A stretch of 64,000 nucleotides of DNA, taken from the NCBI GenBank assembly GCA_947853665.1, contig CANTXF010000016.1, positions 124,001 through 188,000 of the forward strand. The letters are read 5' to 3'. The DNA is from an uncultured Deferribacterales bacterium. Lineage in GTDB: Bacteria > Chrysiogenota > Deferribacteres > Deferribacterales > Mucispirillaceae. The notes beneath the pieces are model-generated. The model saw only the letters and a program-made list of their open reading frames with translations. It ran no database searches and was not told the origin of the DNA. The position numbers and the translations under genes were made by a program. This document shows positions 36,650-44,962 of this stretch, in pieces; within the stretch, counting starts at the first letter, position 1; each line of letters begins with the position of its first letter.

Positions 36650-37254
36650 CAACCCTCGCACGAATATTAACGATAATATCTTTTATTTTCTATGCGCCGT
36701 CTGTTTTTGCCGATACGGAGGCAAGGCTGCTTGAAGTGCACGACGGAGATACTATAACGGTCCTATACAAATCCGGCAAAAAATACAGGATACGTCTGTA
36801 CGGAATAGACGCTCCGGAGTTGAGCCAGCCCTATGGCCATGCATCCAAAAACCATCTTACCCTGCTGCTGGCCGGAAAAAAGATGACCGTCCGCAGCGAA
36901 GGCGGCGACACTTACGGCAGAAAACTTGCCACGGTTTTCGTAAACGGAAAAAATATAAATTTTCAGATGGTTAAAGACGGATACGCATGGCATTACAAAA
37001 GGTATTATAAATCCGAAAAAATGGAAAAAGCTCAGGAATACGCAAAGAAAAATGCGCTGGGGTTGTGGAAGCAGAAAAACCCGAAAGAACCCTGGGCTTA
37101 CAGGCGGGAAGCAAAAGGATACGAAAACGCCAATAACAAGCCTCTTATAAAAAGCCCCATAAAAGGCGTCGTAATATGTTTCGACCCGGAAAGCTACAAA
37201 ATAAGCATAGGTACGGAAAACTGCCCCAAAGGGAGCATTACCGTAGTGAAATAA
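36646..37254 (+). CDS. Secreted thermonuclease-like protein (SNase fold)
   Basis: A 202-residue staphylococcal-nuclease-like enzyme with a signal peptide (about 1-22, FADTEA). Active-site elements of the family are present: VHDGDTI (31-37), RLYGIDAPE (50-58, with the catalytic Arg, Asp and Glu) and DTYGRKLATV (88-97, second Arg). A C-terminal extension of about 50 residues with two cysteines follows the SNase core. I use the ATG at 36646, whose ATGA overlaps the preceding stop. Upstream in-frame codons would add a basic segment that hides the signal peptide. It should degrade DNA/RNA outside the cytoplasm. Confidence 0.88.
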   Translation: MTTLARILTIISFIFYAPSVFADTEARLLEVHDGDTITVLYKSGKKYRIRLYGIDAPELSQPYGHASKNHLTLLLAGKKMTVRSEGGDTYGRKLATVFVNGKNINFQMVKDGYAWHYKRYYKSEKMEKAQEYAKKNALGLWKQKNPKEPWAYRREAKGYENANNKPLIKSPIKGVVICFDPESYKISIGTENCPKGSITVVK

Positions 37255-37292
37255 TATTTTTCACGGCTGCACAACTATGCAAATCAGCTCAT

Positions 37293-37425
37293 AAATTATA
37301 GGAAATATTTATAATAAAGCGGCTTGCTCTAAAACCGTAAAAAAATAAGGCCGGAGCGTCCTGAAAAGCGCCGTATAAAAGCTAATCTGAAAAGTTTGCC
37401 TTGCCCGCGCAGGCATGATAATAAA
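37293..37425 (+). repeat. Dispersed inverted-end repeat, copy 1
   Basis: The left end (37293-37326) contains GGAAATATTTATAATAAAGC; the right end (37394-37425) contains TTTGCCTTGCCCGCGCAGG. The reverse complement of the right end resembles the left end, as in the other copies at 39.6, 51.7 and 60.6 kb. Length is 133 bases. Confidence 0.6.
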
Positions 37426-37547
37426 CGCTTTCTTTGAGTATCCGGAAAATATTTGCCTTATCAATTCAAATGTTTATATTCCGGGCCAGCCGTAAAACAT
37501 CCGCCTTATTCAGCAGGGATGTTTCCAATCCGAACCGGCTTTAAAAC

Positions 37548-37579
37548 GAGCCGCATTAATTAAGGCGGTTCCCGTTTTT
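37548..37579. terminator. Hairpin terminator between nuclease and NarK-like genes
   Basis: Seven-bp stem GAGCCGC/GCGGTTC (37548-37554 with 37565-37571, one G-T pair), loop of ten, T5 at 37575-37579 on the plus strand and GTTTTAA on the minus strand. It could serve the convergent MFS gene. Confidence 0.5.
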
Positions 37580-37625
37580 GGCGTGACGGAGCTGATATAT
37601 AATAACCTTCCGCATCTGTCTCACG

Positions 37626-38942
37626 TCAGGAGGCAGCCGTCATATTTTTTACGCGCTTTCTGTCAAGGATGGTCATTATCAATATGCAAACGGCAAAAAG
37701 GAAGGAATATATAAGAAAACCTTTAGTATAGCCGCCCTCCCCCAAAGCGCTTACCGCCATGCCCAGCAGCGGGGGAATTATAAAGCCTCCCATGGCTCCC
37801 ACTCCTCCGATTATGCCGGCCGCCCCTCCGACGGCTCCGTCTATATAAACGGGAACGAGCCTGAATACGGAAGCGTTGGAAATCCCTATGCCCCCGACCA
37901 TAATAAAAATGCCAAGACCGCTCATAAACGCCGTACCGCCGAAAGAAAGAATCATCCCTCCTGCCAGACAGCATGAAAGAGCAGCTATCGTAATATGCTC
38001 GGCCTGGAAAATATCAGACAGTTTACCACCGAATATCCTCATAAATGGAGAAAAAGCGGAAGATAGCCCGGTAATAATGCCAGCAGCCTGGAGAGAAAAA
38101 CCGTGATGGGCAGTCCAGAACGAAGGAAGCCAGGCCGTAAGAGCCAAACTGCCTCCGAAAGTAGAAAAATATACGGCGGTAAGGGCCCAGCATCTGCCGT
38201 TTTTTGCCGCGGTTAAAATGGATTCCTTCATCCTGCCTTTCGGAAATTCCTCCTGACCGGCGCTTTTCGCTTTTTCCGCCGCCTTGGCCGGATTTACACC
38301 GGCTCTTAAAAGCTGAAAATACCATGCGTCCCTATCCGTAATTACAAAAACTACGGTACCGGCCAGCACGATAAGGAACCATAGCGTATAAACGCCGCTG
38401 AAACCTATAAAATAAAGCCCTATGGGTATAAGAGCCGTGGCAACCCCGGAAGATATGCCCCCTATGCCGGAATAAAGACCCAGCGCCGTTCCCTGTCTGG
38501 CCATAGAATACCAGTATGAAACATGGGCTATCCCCGCTGTAAAAACGCCTATGCCGCAGCCTGTTAAAGCGCCGCACAAAAGTAAAACGGGATAAAGGTT
38601 TCCTGGAATTTCGCCTTCCGGATAAAATAAAGCCAGCACGGAGAAAGACGCCAGCCCGCAAAGAGTAAGCAGCAATAGAAGAACTATCGGCTTTTTACCG
38701 CCGTTTGAATCGGCCCAAGCTCCGCACGGCACGCGCAAAAGCCCGCCGGTAAGCGTCGGAATGGCCACAAGAAGCCCCACCTGATAAGGAGAAAGCCCCA
38801 TGCCTTCCTTAATAACCGGAGCCGTAGCACCGAAAAAGGCAACCGAAGCAAATCCCATGAAAAGGCCGAGAATGGCCGAAGCAAGACCTATAATTGGGTT
38901 GCCTTTTAAAACTAATTCGGTTAATCTTTTATTATAAGACAT
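37626..38942 (-). CDS. NarK-like nitrate/nitrite MFS porter
   Basis: A 12-span MFS transporter of 438 residues. It has the MFS loop motif RVPCGAWADSNGGKKP after helix 2 and glycine-rich helix signatures (GLYSGIGGISSGV; GGVGAMGGFIIPPLLG) like the nitrate-signature regions of the NarK/NNP family. The N-terminal GLFMGFASVAFFGATAPVI is also typical of that family. Nitrate/nitrite transport is the best guess, but other MFS anion porters share these features and no nitrate reductase gene lies near. It is monocistronic and precedes no obvious partner. Confidence 0.7.
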   Translation of the reverse strand: MSYNKRLTELVLKGNPIIGLASAILGLFMGFASVAFFGATAPVIKEGMGLSPYQVGLLVAIPTLTGGLLRVPCGAWADSNGGKKPIVLLLLLTLCGLASFSVLALFYPEGEIPGNLYPVLLLCGALTGCGIGVFTAGIAHVSYWYSMARQGTALGLYSGIGGISSGVATALIPIGLYFIGFSGVYTLWFLIVLAGTVVFVITDRDAWYFQLLRAGVNPAKAAEKAKSAGQEEFPKGRMKESILTAAKNGRCWALTAVYFSTFGGSLALTAWLPSFWTAHHGFSLQAAGIITGLSSAFSPFMRIFGGKLSDIFQAEHITIAALSCCLAGGMILSFGGTAFMSGLGIFIMVGGIGISNASVFRLVPVYIDGAVGGAAGIIGGVGAMGGFIIPPLLGMAVSALGEGGYTKGFLIYSFLFAVCILIMTILDRKRVKNMTAAS

Positions 38943-39037
38943 AACGGTATAAATTTAATACCGCCGCGCATAAAAATCAATATTTTAAGGCGTATGGCTT
39001 TTAAACGGATGCTTTAAAGCCTCTTACCGGAGAAACG

Positions 39038-39400
39038 ATGCGGGAAAATTTCGAATTAAGAATAAGAGAATTTGGAAAACTGAAACAGGGCTGGAACTAC
39101 GGTAAAGGAGAAACTTTTTCGGACGAGCTTATAGAACTGGCTGTGCAGCTGGCAAAAAGATACTTTAAAGCCTATGGACTCAGCGTAAGCGGAGCTCCAA
39201 AAGAGGACGGCTCGATAGATTTGATGTTCAATAAAAGCGACCATTTTATGGATATAACGGTATCTCCAGGTTCATCCGCCGTTTCTCTCAAATACTGCAA
39301 GGGCATAGGGAAAAACAAGCTGGAAGAATCATGGGGAACGGTAGAAATAGCGAAGCTTGACGATATACTGTCAAAATTCGACGAAATATCCGGCGGTTGA
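39038..39400 (+). CDS. Small orphan protein of unknown function
   Basis: A 120-residue cytoplasmic protein. It begins with a short helix ending in GKLKQGWNYGKGETFSDELIE, then an amphipathic helix (AVQLAKRYFKAY) and a beta part (EDGSIDLMFNKSDHFMDITV). The order (a loop with W and G, a helix, then a DG-x-I-x-L/F strand and a strand with a hydrophobic-Asp pattern) recalls a widespread family of small proteins found near phage, plasmid or toxin genes. That is an impression only. GGAG precedes the ATG. A weak hairpin follows. Confidence 0.55.
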   Translation: MRENFELRIREFGKLKQGWNYGKGETFSDELIELAVQLAKRYFKAYGLSVSGAPKEDGSIDLMFNKSDHFMDITVSPGSSAVSLKYCKGIGKNKLEESWGTVEIAKLDDILSKFDEISGG

Positions 39401-39727
39401 TTTTATAAACGACCGGATAGAATCCTTCCGGCCGTTTCCTGCCATAATTAAAACCGCCGGCCCGGCGGTATGTATAAATTTTTTCCAATAAAAGAATACG
39501 GCTATATATTGACGCATATAATTATAATATCATTTCTAGGCTTCAAGTTATTTATCATAAAGCCTGCGCGGCAAAGCGAGATTTGGCCAAGTTATTAAAC
39601 AGCCCCCGGCATAATGCTCACGCGCGATCATTCGTTACAGACGCAAGTTCTATACTATAACAATCTCCCGTGGCATTAAAATAAGTTATGCGAGAGTATA
39701 GCTGCATAAAAGAATAAACAATAAAAA
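39401..39727. other. 327-base intergenic region with hairpin and repeat
   Basis: No gene is visible. It contains a hairpin just after the small orphan gene (11-base arms 39407-39417 and 39427-39437 with one mismatch, no T-run) and a dispersed repeat copy (39551-39667, minus). Confidence 0.55.
39551..39667 (-). repeat. Dispersed inverted-end repeat, copy 2 (degenerate)
   Basis: Read on the minus strand, the right end (39551-39580) has CGCTTTGCCGCGCAGGC followed by TTTATGATAAA, matching copies 1, 3 and 4. The left end (39643-39667) is more diverged (GAGATTGTTATAGTATAG against GAAATATTTATAATACAG). At 117 bases it is the shortest copy. Confidence 0.45.
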
Positions 39728-40291
39728 CTAAAAACCGCTTCTGAAGGCTCTGATATTTACGTCAGTAGTTTTGGGAGGAACGCTGGCGCTTATTACGTCT
39801 TCCCATATATTTTTATCCATATTCAGAACTTTGCACAACTCTCCAAGCAAAGGCATCCCGGCGGCCTTTATATTACCTGCCTCCTCGGCGGCTTTATCGG
39901 CGTCTATTTCATAAACGCACGCAAATTTCTTTTTCCATTCGTCTATGGTATCGGACGGATATTCCGCGTTTCCCATGGCAACCGCGGGAGGCATGATCTT
40001 TCTCGTATTGAGAATAAGCACAGTACCGGCATTTATGAAACCCGAGTACCTGAGAAACTCCATATTTTCGAAAGATACGATAATATGAGCTCCGCCAGAG
40101 GGTATTACGGGAGAATAAACCTTATCTCCGAACCGTATATGGGAAACTACGCTGCCCCCTCTTTGGGCCATTCCGTGTATCTCGCTTTTCTTCACGTCGA
40201 AACCGGCCTGCAAAAAAGCTCCGCAGGCGATATTGCTTGCAAGGATTATACCCTGACCTCCCACTCCGGCCATTATGATATTTTTAACCAT
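39728..40291 (-). CDS. iorB: Indolepyruvate:ferredoxin oxidoreductase beta subunit
   Basis: Gamma/beta-type subunit of 187 residues, working with IorA to oxidise arylpyruvates (from Phe, Tyr, Trp) to aryl-acetyl-CoA with ferredoxin reduction, a fermentation or synthesis route in anaerobes. The N-terminal GVGGQGIILASN and the SEIHGMAQRGGSVVSHIRFG segment are characteristic of 2-oxoacid:acceptor oxidoreductase gamma domains. It overlaps iorA by eight bases and ends the minus-strand block that begins at 51.4 kb. The enzyme is oxygen-sensitive, which supports an anaerobic host. Confidence 0.93.
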   Translation of the reverse strand: MVKNIIMAGVGGQGIILASNIACGAFLQAGFDVKKSEIHGMAQRGGSVVSHIRFGDKVYSPVIPSGGAHIIVSFENMEFLRYSGFINAGTVLILNTRKIMPPAVAMGNAEYPSDTIDEWKKKFACVYEIDADKAAEEAGNIKAAGMPLLGELCKVLNMDKNIWEDVISASVPPKTTDVNIRAFRSGF

Positions 40292-42023
40292 GGCGGCCCT
40301 CCCCTTTTTCTATGGCGGAAAAACGGCATACTTTCATACAAAGGTCGCATCCGGTACACATAGCCGGGTCTATCGACGCCTTGCGGGCGGAATTATCCCA
40401 CGTTATGGCCGGGCATCCGAGCCTCGTACATATTTTGCATCCAGTACATTTAGATGCGTTTACCGCAAGAGAAGGCTTTATAACCGACCTGTCCGCAAAA
40501 ATACACGGTCTGTTGGTAATTATAACGCTGACTTCCTTCGCCTCGGTTTCCTCTTTCAGAACCCTCATACATTCTTCAACATCAAAAGGGTCTACTACTC
40601 TTATACGTTTCACGCCCACTGCAGCGCATAATTCCGGAAATTTTACAGCGTAAGCGGGCTCCTTCTTGATTGTAAAGCCGGACGCGGGATTAGGCTGATG
40701 CCCGGTCATTCCTGTGATTCTGTTATCCAGAATAACCACGGTGGAAACGCCTTTATTATAAACGGAATTAATAAGCCCTGCCAGACCGGTATGCAGGAAA
40801 GTGGAATCTCCTATCACAGCAACTGATTTCCCGGCGGCGTCGCCATTAGTAGCTCTGTCGGCGCCGTGGGCCATAGAAACGCCAGCTCCCATGCATACGG
40901 TGGTATTTACCGCGTTTAAAGGGGGAAGCAGGCCGAGAGTATAACAGCCTATATCGCCGAAGGAGAAAAGTTTCAGCCTGGACATGGCGTAAAAAATTCC
41001 CCTATGCGAACAGCCTGGACATAAATTAGGCGGCCTTACCGGCAGCTCGGAACAGACCTCTTCCGTTTCAGGCAGCTCTTTATTAAAAAGAGCCCTTACG
41101 GCATCCTGGGAAAGCTCGCCGCATAAGTCCCTGGGCAGCGGCTCCACGTCTATTCCGGCGGCTTTTATTTCAGTTTCGAATATGGGGTCCAGTTCTTCCA
41201 CAACATATAGCTTACCTACGGTACGGGCAAATTCCGCAATTTCTTTCATCGGAAGGGGCCATACCATAGCGGGTTTGAATATGCACGCATCGGGTAAAGC
41301 CTCTTTAACATACTGATAGGCAACACCGGAACACACGACGCCGTACCCGCCCTCGCCCTTTTCAACCTTTGCGAGAAGCCCGGAATAAGCCTGAAGGCAT
41401 TTAAGCCTTTCTTCAACCGCCCGATGCCTTCTTCTTGCGTTTGCGGGCACCATTACCCACTTATCAGTGTCTTTTTCAAAATCTTTTTTAAAAATTTCAG
41501 CCTGTTCCCCGAGAGACACAACCGACATACTATGGGAAACCCTCGTTTCGGAACGCACTATAACAGGAACGGAGAATTTTTCCGATATTTCAAAAGCGAG
41601 CTTGGTAAAATCCTTAGCTTCCTGGCTGTCGGAAGGCTCAAGCATGGGCACTTTTGCAAAACGTGCGTAATTGCGGCTGTCCTGTTCGTTCTGGGAAGAA
41701 TGCATATTAGGGTCGTCCGCCACAATAAAAACAAGCCCGGCGTTTACTCCTGTATAGCTTCCGGTCATAAGCGGCTCGGAAGCAAGGTTCAATCCTACGT
41801 GTTTCATGCACGTCATAGCGCGGCGGCCTGCAAGAGACGCTCCCAGAGCGGCTTCGGCAGCGACCTTTTCATTTGAGGCCCATTCTGAAACTATATCGCC
41901 GTATTTGGAAATAAACTCCGTTATCTCGGTGCTTGGGGTCCCGGGATATGAACTGACGAAACCTACGCCGGCTTCAAATGCCCCTCTGGCAAAGGCCTCG
42001 TTGCCGCTCATGATTTTATTCAT
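40284..42023 (-). CDS. iorA: Indolepyruvate:ferredoxin oxidoreductase alpha subunit
   Basis: Catalytic subunit of 579 residues binding thiamine diphosphate and iron-sulfur clusters. The pyrimidine-binding domain is N-terminal (GNEAFARGAFEAGVGF, YPGTPSTEI). The TPP domain contains LCPGCSHRG, GDIGCYTLG and GDSTFLHTG with the NRITGMTG Mg-binding loop. Two [4Fe-4S] motifs end the chain (CTGCKICTRLGCP and CTGCDLCMKVC). The first cluster has a slightly longer spacing before its last Cys, as in known IorA. Length matches the family. GGAG lies nine bases before the ATG. Confidence 0.95.
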   Translation of the reverse strand: MNKIMSGNEAFARGAFEAGVGFVSSYPGTPSTEITEFISKYGDIVSEWASNEKVAAEAALGASLAGRRAMTCMKHVGLNLASEPLMTGSYTGVNAGLVFIVADDPNMHSSQNEQDSRNYARFAKVPMLEPSDSQEAKDFTKLAFEISEKFSVPVIVRSETRVSHSMSVVSLGEQAEIFKKDFEKDTDKWVMVPANARRRHRAVEERLKCLQAYSGLLAKVEKGEGGYGVVCSGVAYQYVKEALPDACIFKPAMVWPLPMKEIAEFARTVGKLYVVEELDPIFETEIKAAGIDVEPLPRDLCGELSQDAVRALFNKELPETEEVCSELPVRPPNLCPGCSHRGIFYAMSRLKLFSFGDIGCYTLGLLPPLNAVNTTVCMGAGVSMAHGADRATNGDAAGKSVAVIGDSTFLHTGLAGLINSVYNKGVSTVVILDNRITGMTGHQPNPASGFTIKKEPAYAVKFPELCAAVGVKRIRVVDPFDVEECMRVLKEETEAKEVSVIITNRPCIFADRSVIKPSLAVNASKCTGCKICTRLGCPAITWDNSARKASIDPAMCTGCDLCMKVCRFSAIEKGEGRHG

Positions 42024-42025
42024 AT

Positions 42026-42586
42026 TTACATGCTCCAGTTTTCCAGCAGCCGGAGAAGCCTGCTTTCGGGATAGGCGGCCTTAAAAAGGTTAAGGTTTTT
42101 CTCTCTGTCCTCGGGTTTGGACGAAAGCACAAGCCTGTAATACCATACGGGTTTCATATAACCGGATTTTATAAACTGTTCGACGTTAACGTTCGCTCCC
42201 AGGTCAAAAGCAAGACCGTCGCCTATTTCCTTAAAATTACCGCTTAATCCGGCAAGCTCCTTTAGAGCGGCGTCATTATCGCCTGCAAGCGCCCACGCTT
42301 CAGACGCTCTTACCGATATATATCCTTTCAGAAACGGCACCTGGGAAGACAGCGATTCAAAACTCTCTATCCCAGCGGGAGTGTCCAGGGCAAGCTCAGC
42401 CCGGCCTACAAGATCGGCTTTTTTCGCCTTGGAGGAGCCGTGTATGCTGTAAAAAGCGTAACCAGCTATAAAAATTACGACTACCGCCGCTATACCGAAA
42501 ATCAGCTGCTTAAAATAAGACTGGAGAAACGATTCAAGTTTGTCTATACCTGCGTTTTCAGTAACCGGATTATTTTTACGAGCCAT
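42026..42586 (-). CDS. Membrane-anchored TPR-like protein (YfgM-like)
   Basis: A 186-residue protein with a polar N-terminus, one membrane helix (about residues 26-47, LIFGIAAVVVIFIAGYAFY) and a helical periplasmic part with TPR-like repeats (RAELALDTPAGIESFESLS, ASEAWALAGDNDAALKELAG). This layout matches YfgM/tetratricopeptide ancillary proteins linked to the Sec translocon or to envelope chaperones. I use the ATG at 42586 because GGAGG lies eight bases upstream. The in-frame extension to 42613 lacks a ribosome site. It follows the PHP gene by one base and precedes iorA by two. Confidence 0.65.
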   Translation of the reverse strand: MARKNNPVTENAGIDKLESFLQSYFKQLIFGIAAVVVIFIAGYAFYSIHGSSKAKKADLVGRAELALDTPAGIESFESLSSQVPFLKGYISVRASEAWALAGDNDAALKELAGLSGNFKEIGDGLAFDLGANVNVEQFIKSGYMKPVWYYRLVLSSKPEDREKNLNLFKAAYPESRLLRLLENWSM

Positions 42587-42587
42587 A

Positions 42588-43253
42588 TTAAAATCCTCCG
42601 AAGGCTTTTTCAAATATATTCTTATTATTCATAAAAATTTTTTCAATTTCCGCGCCGTCCAGCCCGCTGCCGCGCAGTATTTTCACTGCCGTTTCGGGCC
42701 CCACATAATCGGAAGGCGCATGAGCGTCGTTATCCACTACCATAAGGGCCCCCGTAAGCCTGGCCATATTGGCCACATGGGCGTTAGTATAGGCGTGCCC
42801 CTTTCTCGTGGTTATTTCGAGAGCCACTCCGTTTTTTGCCGCAAGCTCGGCATCTTTAAAAGAAATAAGCCCCGGATGGGCTAAAATATCTACGCCTGCC
42901 TCCGCCGCCGCTCTGTTAGTACCCTCTTCCACGGGCTCGGCTATCGTTTCGCCGTGAACCACGACTATATCCGCTCCGTTATTTCTGGCAAGCTCCGTCA
43001 GCCTTCCGATATCTGCCGGAGAAACATGGGTCAGCTCTACGCCGGTTATAACCTTAAAACCGGAGGAAGAAGCGTTGAACGTTTCCTTAAAGCCAGCGTA
43101 AGCTTCTAAAAGGCTTAATATATTAGACGAATCGGCATGATCCGTAACGGCTATACCGGCATATCCGGCCACATAAGCGCGCCTTGCCGATTCGGACGGA
43201 ATAAGCGCGCCGTCCGAATGAGTGCTATGGGTGTGCAGATCGTATAATATCAC
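42588..43253 (-). CDS. PHP-domain phosphoesterase
   Basis: A 221-residue metal-dependent hydrolase of the PHP superfamily. Metal ligands are visible: DLHTHSTHSDG at the N-terminus, TDHAD near 38, a glutamate in TGVELTH, VHGE and HPGLI, and VDNDAH near the C-terminus. Related proteins are histidinol phosphatases or nucleoside 3',5'-bisphosphate phosphatases. Without other his genes nearby the substrate is open. The start is GTG with GGAAGG about nine bases upstream. It has its own promoter (43277-43305). Confidence 0.8.
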   Translation of the reverse strand: MILYDLHTHSTHSDGALIPSESARRAYVAGYAGIAVTDHADSSNILSLLEAYAGFKETFNASSSGFKVITGVELTHVSPADIGRLTELARNNGADIVVVHGETIAEPVEEGTNRAAAEAGVDILAHPGLISFKDAELAAKNGVALEITTRKGHAYTNAHVANMARLTGALMVVDNDAHAPSDYVGPETAVKILRGSGLDGAEIEKIFMNNKNIFEKAFGGF

Positions 43254-43276
43254 AGCAAGTACCTTCCAAAAAGGAT

Positions 43277-43305
43277 TTTATAATTTTTTTACGGTGAAAA
43301 GGCAA
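43277..43305 (-). promoter_or_regulatory. Promoter of the PHP-iorAB segment
   Basis: Minus-strand TTGCCT (43300-43305), a 17-base spacer and TATAAA (43277-43282), 24 bases before the PHP gene's GTG. It marks a new transcript start within the long minus-strand block. Confidence 0.6.
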
Positions 43306-43412
43306 GTATATTTATACCGTCGGTTCTTTTGCCATACGGGCCGCGCGCGGAACTTTTCCTCCTCCCGAAAGCCTGCAAAACAGGATGTTCCGGCCTCCGA
43401 TTATAAATCCGC

Positions 43413-44213
43413 TCAAGAGCGGTAAGCTATATCGGACAGTTTTTTAATATCCGGCTCAGGTTCCGTTCCCGTCCATATGGCAAAAGAACGGCAGGCCTGC
43501 CAGACGAGCATGGAAAATCCGTTTATCCTTTCAGGGCCGCTCCCGTATCCGGCAAGAAACGGAGTTACGGCAGGTTTGTACTGCAGATCCACCAGGGCTT
43601 CCGAAGCTGCGCCCACAGCCGGAAATCCCTCTCCTTTAAGGCCGATCGACGTTGAATTTATTATTATATCGTATATCCCGCCGCGCACCGAATCCATATC
43701 AGAAGATACCGCTTTAAAAGAACATAAAGAAGCGAGAAAACCTGCTTTTGCTACCGTCCTGTTGGCAATTGTAAGCTTATCCGGCTGAAATTCCGCAAGA
43801 TAGGCAATTACGGCCCTGGCGGCTCCGCCGGCTCCCAAAAGGAGGATATTTTTACCGGCAGTCGAAATTCCGGCGGTTTCAAGCATCCTGCCAAAGCCGT
43901 AAACGTCAGTATTATACCCGGTTATTTTACCGTTTACAAAACGCAGGGTGTTGACGGCTCCCGTTTTTTCCGCCGAGGCGTCTAAAGCGTCGCAGTATTT
44001 CATTATCTCAATCTTATAGGGCACGGTAACGTTGACTCCGGCAAAAGAATATCTTCTGAACATATCCAGAAGATAAGGTATTGAAGATGGGCTTTCGGCC
44101 TCATAGCAGGTATACCCTCCGTTTATCCCCGTAATATCCAGAAAATGGGTATGCAGAACGGGAGAAAAAGTATGCCCGAGGGGATACCCGATAAGGCCCA
44201 TATTAACGTACAT
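43413..44213 (-). CDS. aroE: Shikimate dehydrogenase
   Basis: NADP-dependent enzyme of 266 residues reducing 3-dehydroshikimate to shikimate in aromatic amino-acid synthesis. The substrate site includes GYPLGHTFSP near the N-terminus, NVTVPYK (about 63-69) with the catalytic lysine, and NTLRF. The nucleotide loop is GAGGAARAV (about 128-136), followed by NRT. The ATG at 44213 follows GGCGG by nine bases. A TTG at 44222 would add three residues. It overlaps the DUF502 gene by 11 bases. Confidence 0.93.
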   Translation of the reverse strand: MYVNMGLIGYPLGHTFSPVLHTHFLDITGINGGYTCYEAESPSSIPYLLDMFRRYSFAGVNVTVPYKIEIMKYCDALDASAEKTGAVNTLRFVNGKITGYNTDVYGFGRMLETAGISTAGKNILLLGAGGAARAVIAYLAEFQPDKLTIANRTVAKAGFLASLCSFKAVSSDMDSVRGGIYDIIINSTSIGLKGEGFPAVGAASEALVDLQYKPAVTPFLAGYGSGPERINGFSMLVWQACRSFAIWTGTEPEPDIKKLSDIAYRS

Positions 44214-44895
44214 TTTTTTCAACCGCCTTTTTTATTTCGATGTCGGCAGAATCGGGGCTGAGGTTTACCAGTCCTACGGAAAAAACAAATTTGATACCGT
44301 CCTCAACAGAAATATCAAGCTCCCTCACGTCGCTTTTAGCGACTATCGAAACGAAGCCGGACGTGGGATTAGGAGCGGTGGGGACAAACACGTTATAAGC
44401 GTCCTCCGTGCCGACTGAAGGCAGAGCCATAAAAGCCTGGGCGTCCTTTACCACGAACCCTACCATCCACATATCGCGGCGGGGAAATTCAACAAGCACA
44501 ACTTTTGAAAAGGTCGAGCCGCTTGTCGACTTAAAAGAATCTATCACCTGCTTGGTGCCGTAGTATATCGTTCTTGCGATAGGTATCGTAGACATTATCT
44601 TCTCGATAAGTCTGAATATTTTTCCTCCGATATAAGCTCTCGCTATAAGCCCGACAGAAAAAATAATTGCAATAACTATAATAAAAGCGGAAAGCTGCAG
44701 AATATAAGGCGGAAAAACATAATGGGATTTATCGGCGATTTTGGCCACTATGGGGAGAATATCACCGGTTAAAAGACGGTAAATAAACGATATGAGATAT
44801 ACGGTAACGACCAATGGAAGGCAGGCAAATATACCGGTAATGAATATCTGCCTGATTTTCTGGGAAAAGGGCGTTTTTTTACTCGCTTCGCCCAT
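44203..44895 (-). CDS. DUF502 family membrane protein
   Basis: A 230-residue inner-membrane protein of the DUF502 family. Two membrane helices lie at about 15-40 and 65-90, with the conserved loop IPIARTIYYGTKQVIDSF (about 104-121) and a soluble C-terminal beta domain with VFVPTAPNPTSGF, the family's best-conserved motif. The function is unknown; members occur in many bacteria and in plants. It overlaps aroE at its 3' end. The hairpin at 44923-44943 separates it from rny. Confidence 0.85.
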   Translation of the reverse strand: MGEASKKTPFSQKIRQIFITGIFACLPLVVTVYLISFIYRLLTGDILPIVAKIADKSHYVFPPYILQLSAFIIVIAIIFSVGLIARAYIGGKIFRLIEKIMSTIPIARTIYYGTKQVIDSFKSTSGSTFSKVVLVEFPRRDMWMVGFVVKDAQAFMALPSVGTEDAYNVFVPTAPNPTSGFVSIVAKSDVRELDISVEDGIKFVFSVGLVNLSPDSADIEIKKAVEKNVR

Positions 44896-44922
44896 AGCTT
44901 ACCTCCGAATACAAAATGGACA

Positions 44923-44943
44923 GGCCCTCCGTAAAGGAGGGCC
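44923..44943 (-). terminator. Hairpin after rny
   Basis: A perfect 8-bp stem GGCCCTCC/GGAGGGCC with a GTAAA loop, 20 bases after the rny stop. No T-run follows on the minus strand, so it may act as a partial terminator or protect the rny mRNA 3' end. Confidence 0.5.
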
Positions 44944-44962
44944 TTAAAAAATCAAAATCGGT

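Larger units (their letters stand above)
37255..37625. other. 371-base intergenic region: repeat plus terminator
   Basis: No coding sequence is visible. It holds a dispersed inverted-end repeat (37293-37425) and a terminator-like hairpin (37548-37571). The stretch between them shows nothing I can name. Confidence 0.6.

Noticed and set aside
37255-37625. CRISPR-like spacing in repeat-bearing gaps
   Set aside because: Repeats here are dispersed, diverged and not regularly spaced, and no cas genes are present.
43254-43412. Possible riboswitch upstream of the PHP gene
   Set aside because: Only a small CCTG/CAGG hairpin is visible and no conserved core of the cyclic-di-GMP, cobalamin, SAM or TPP classes; a plain promoter explains the region.
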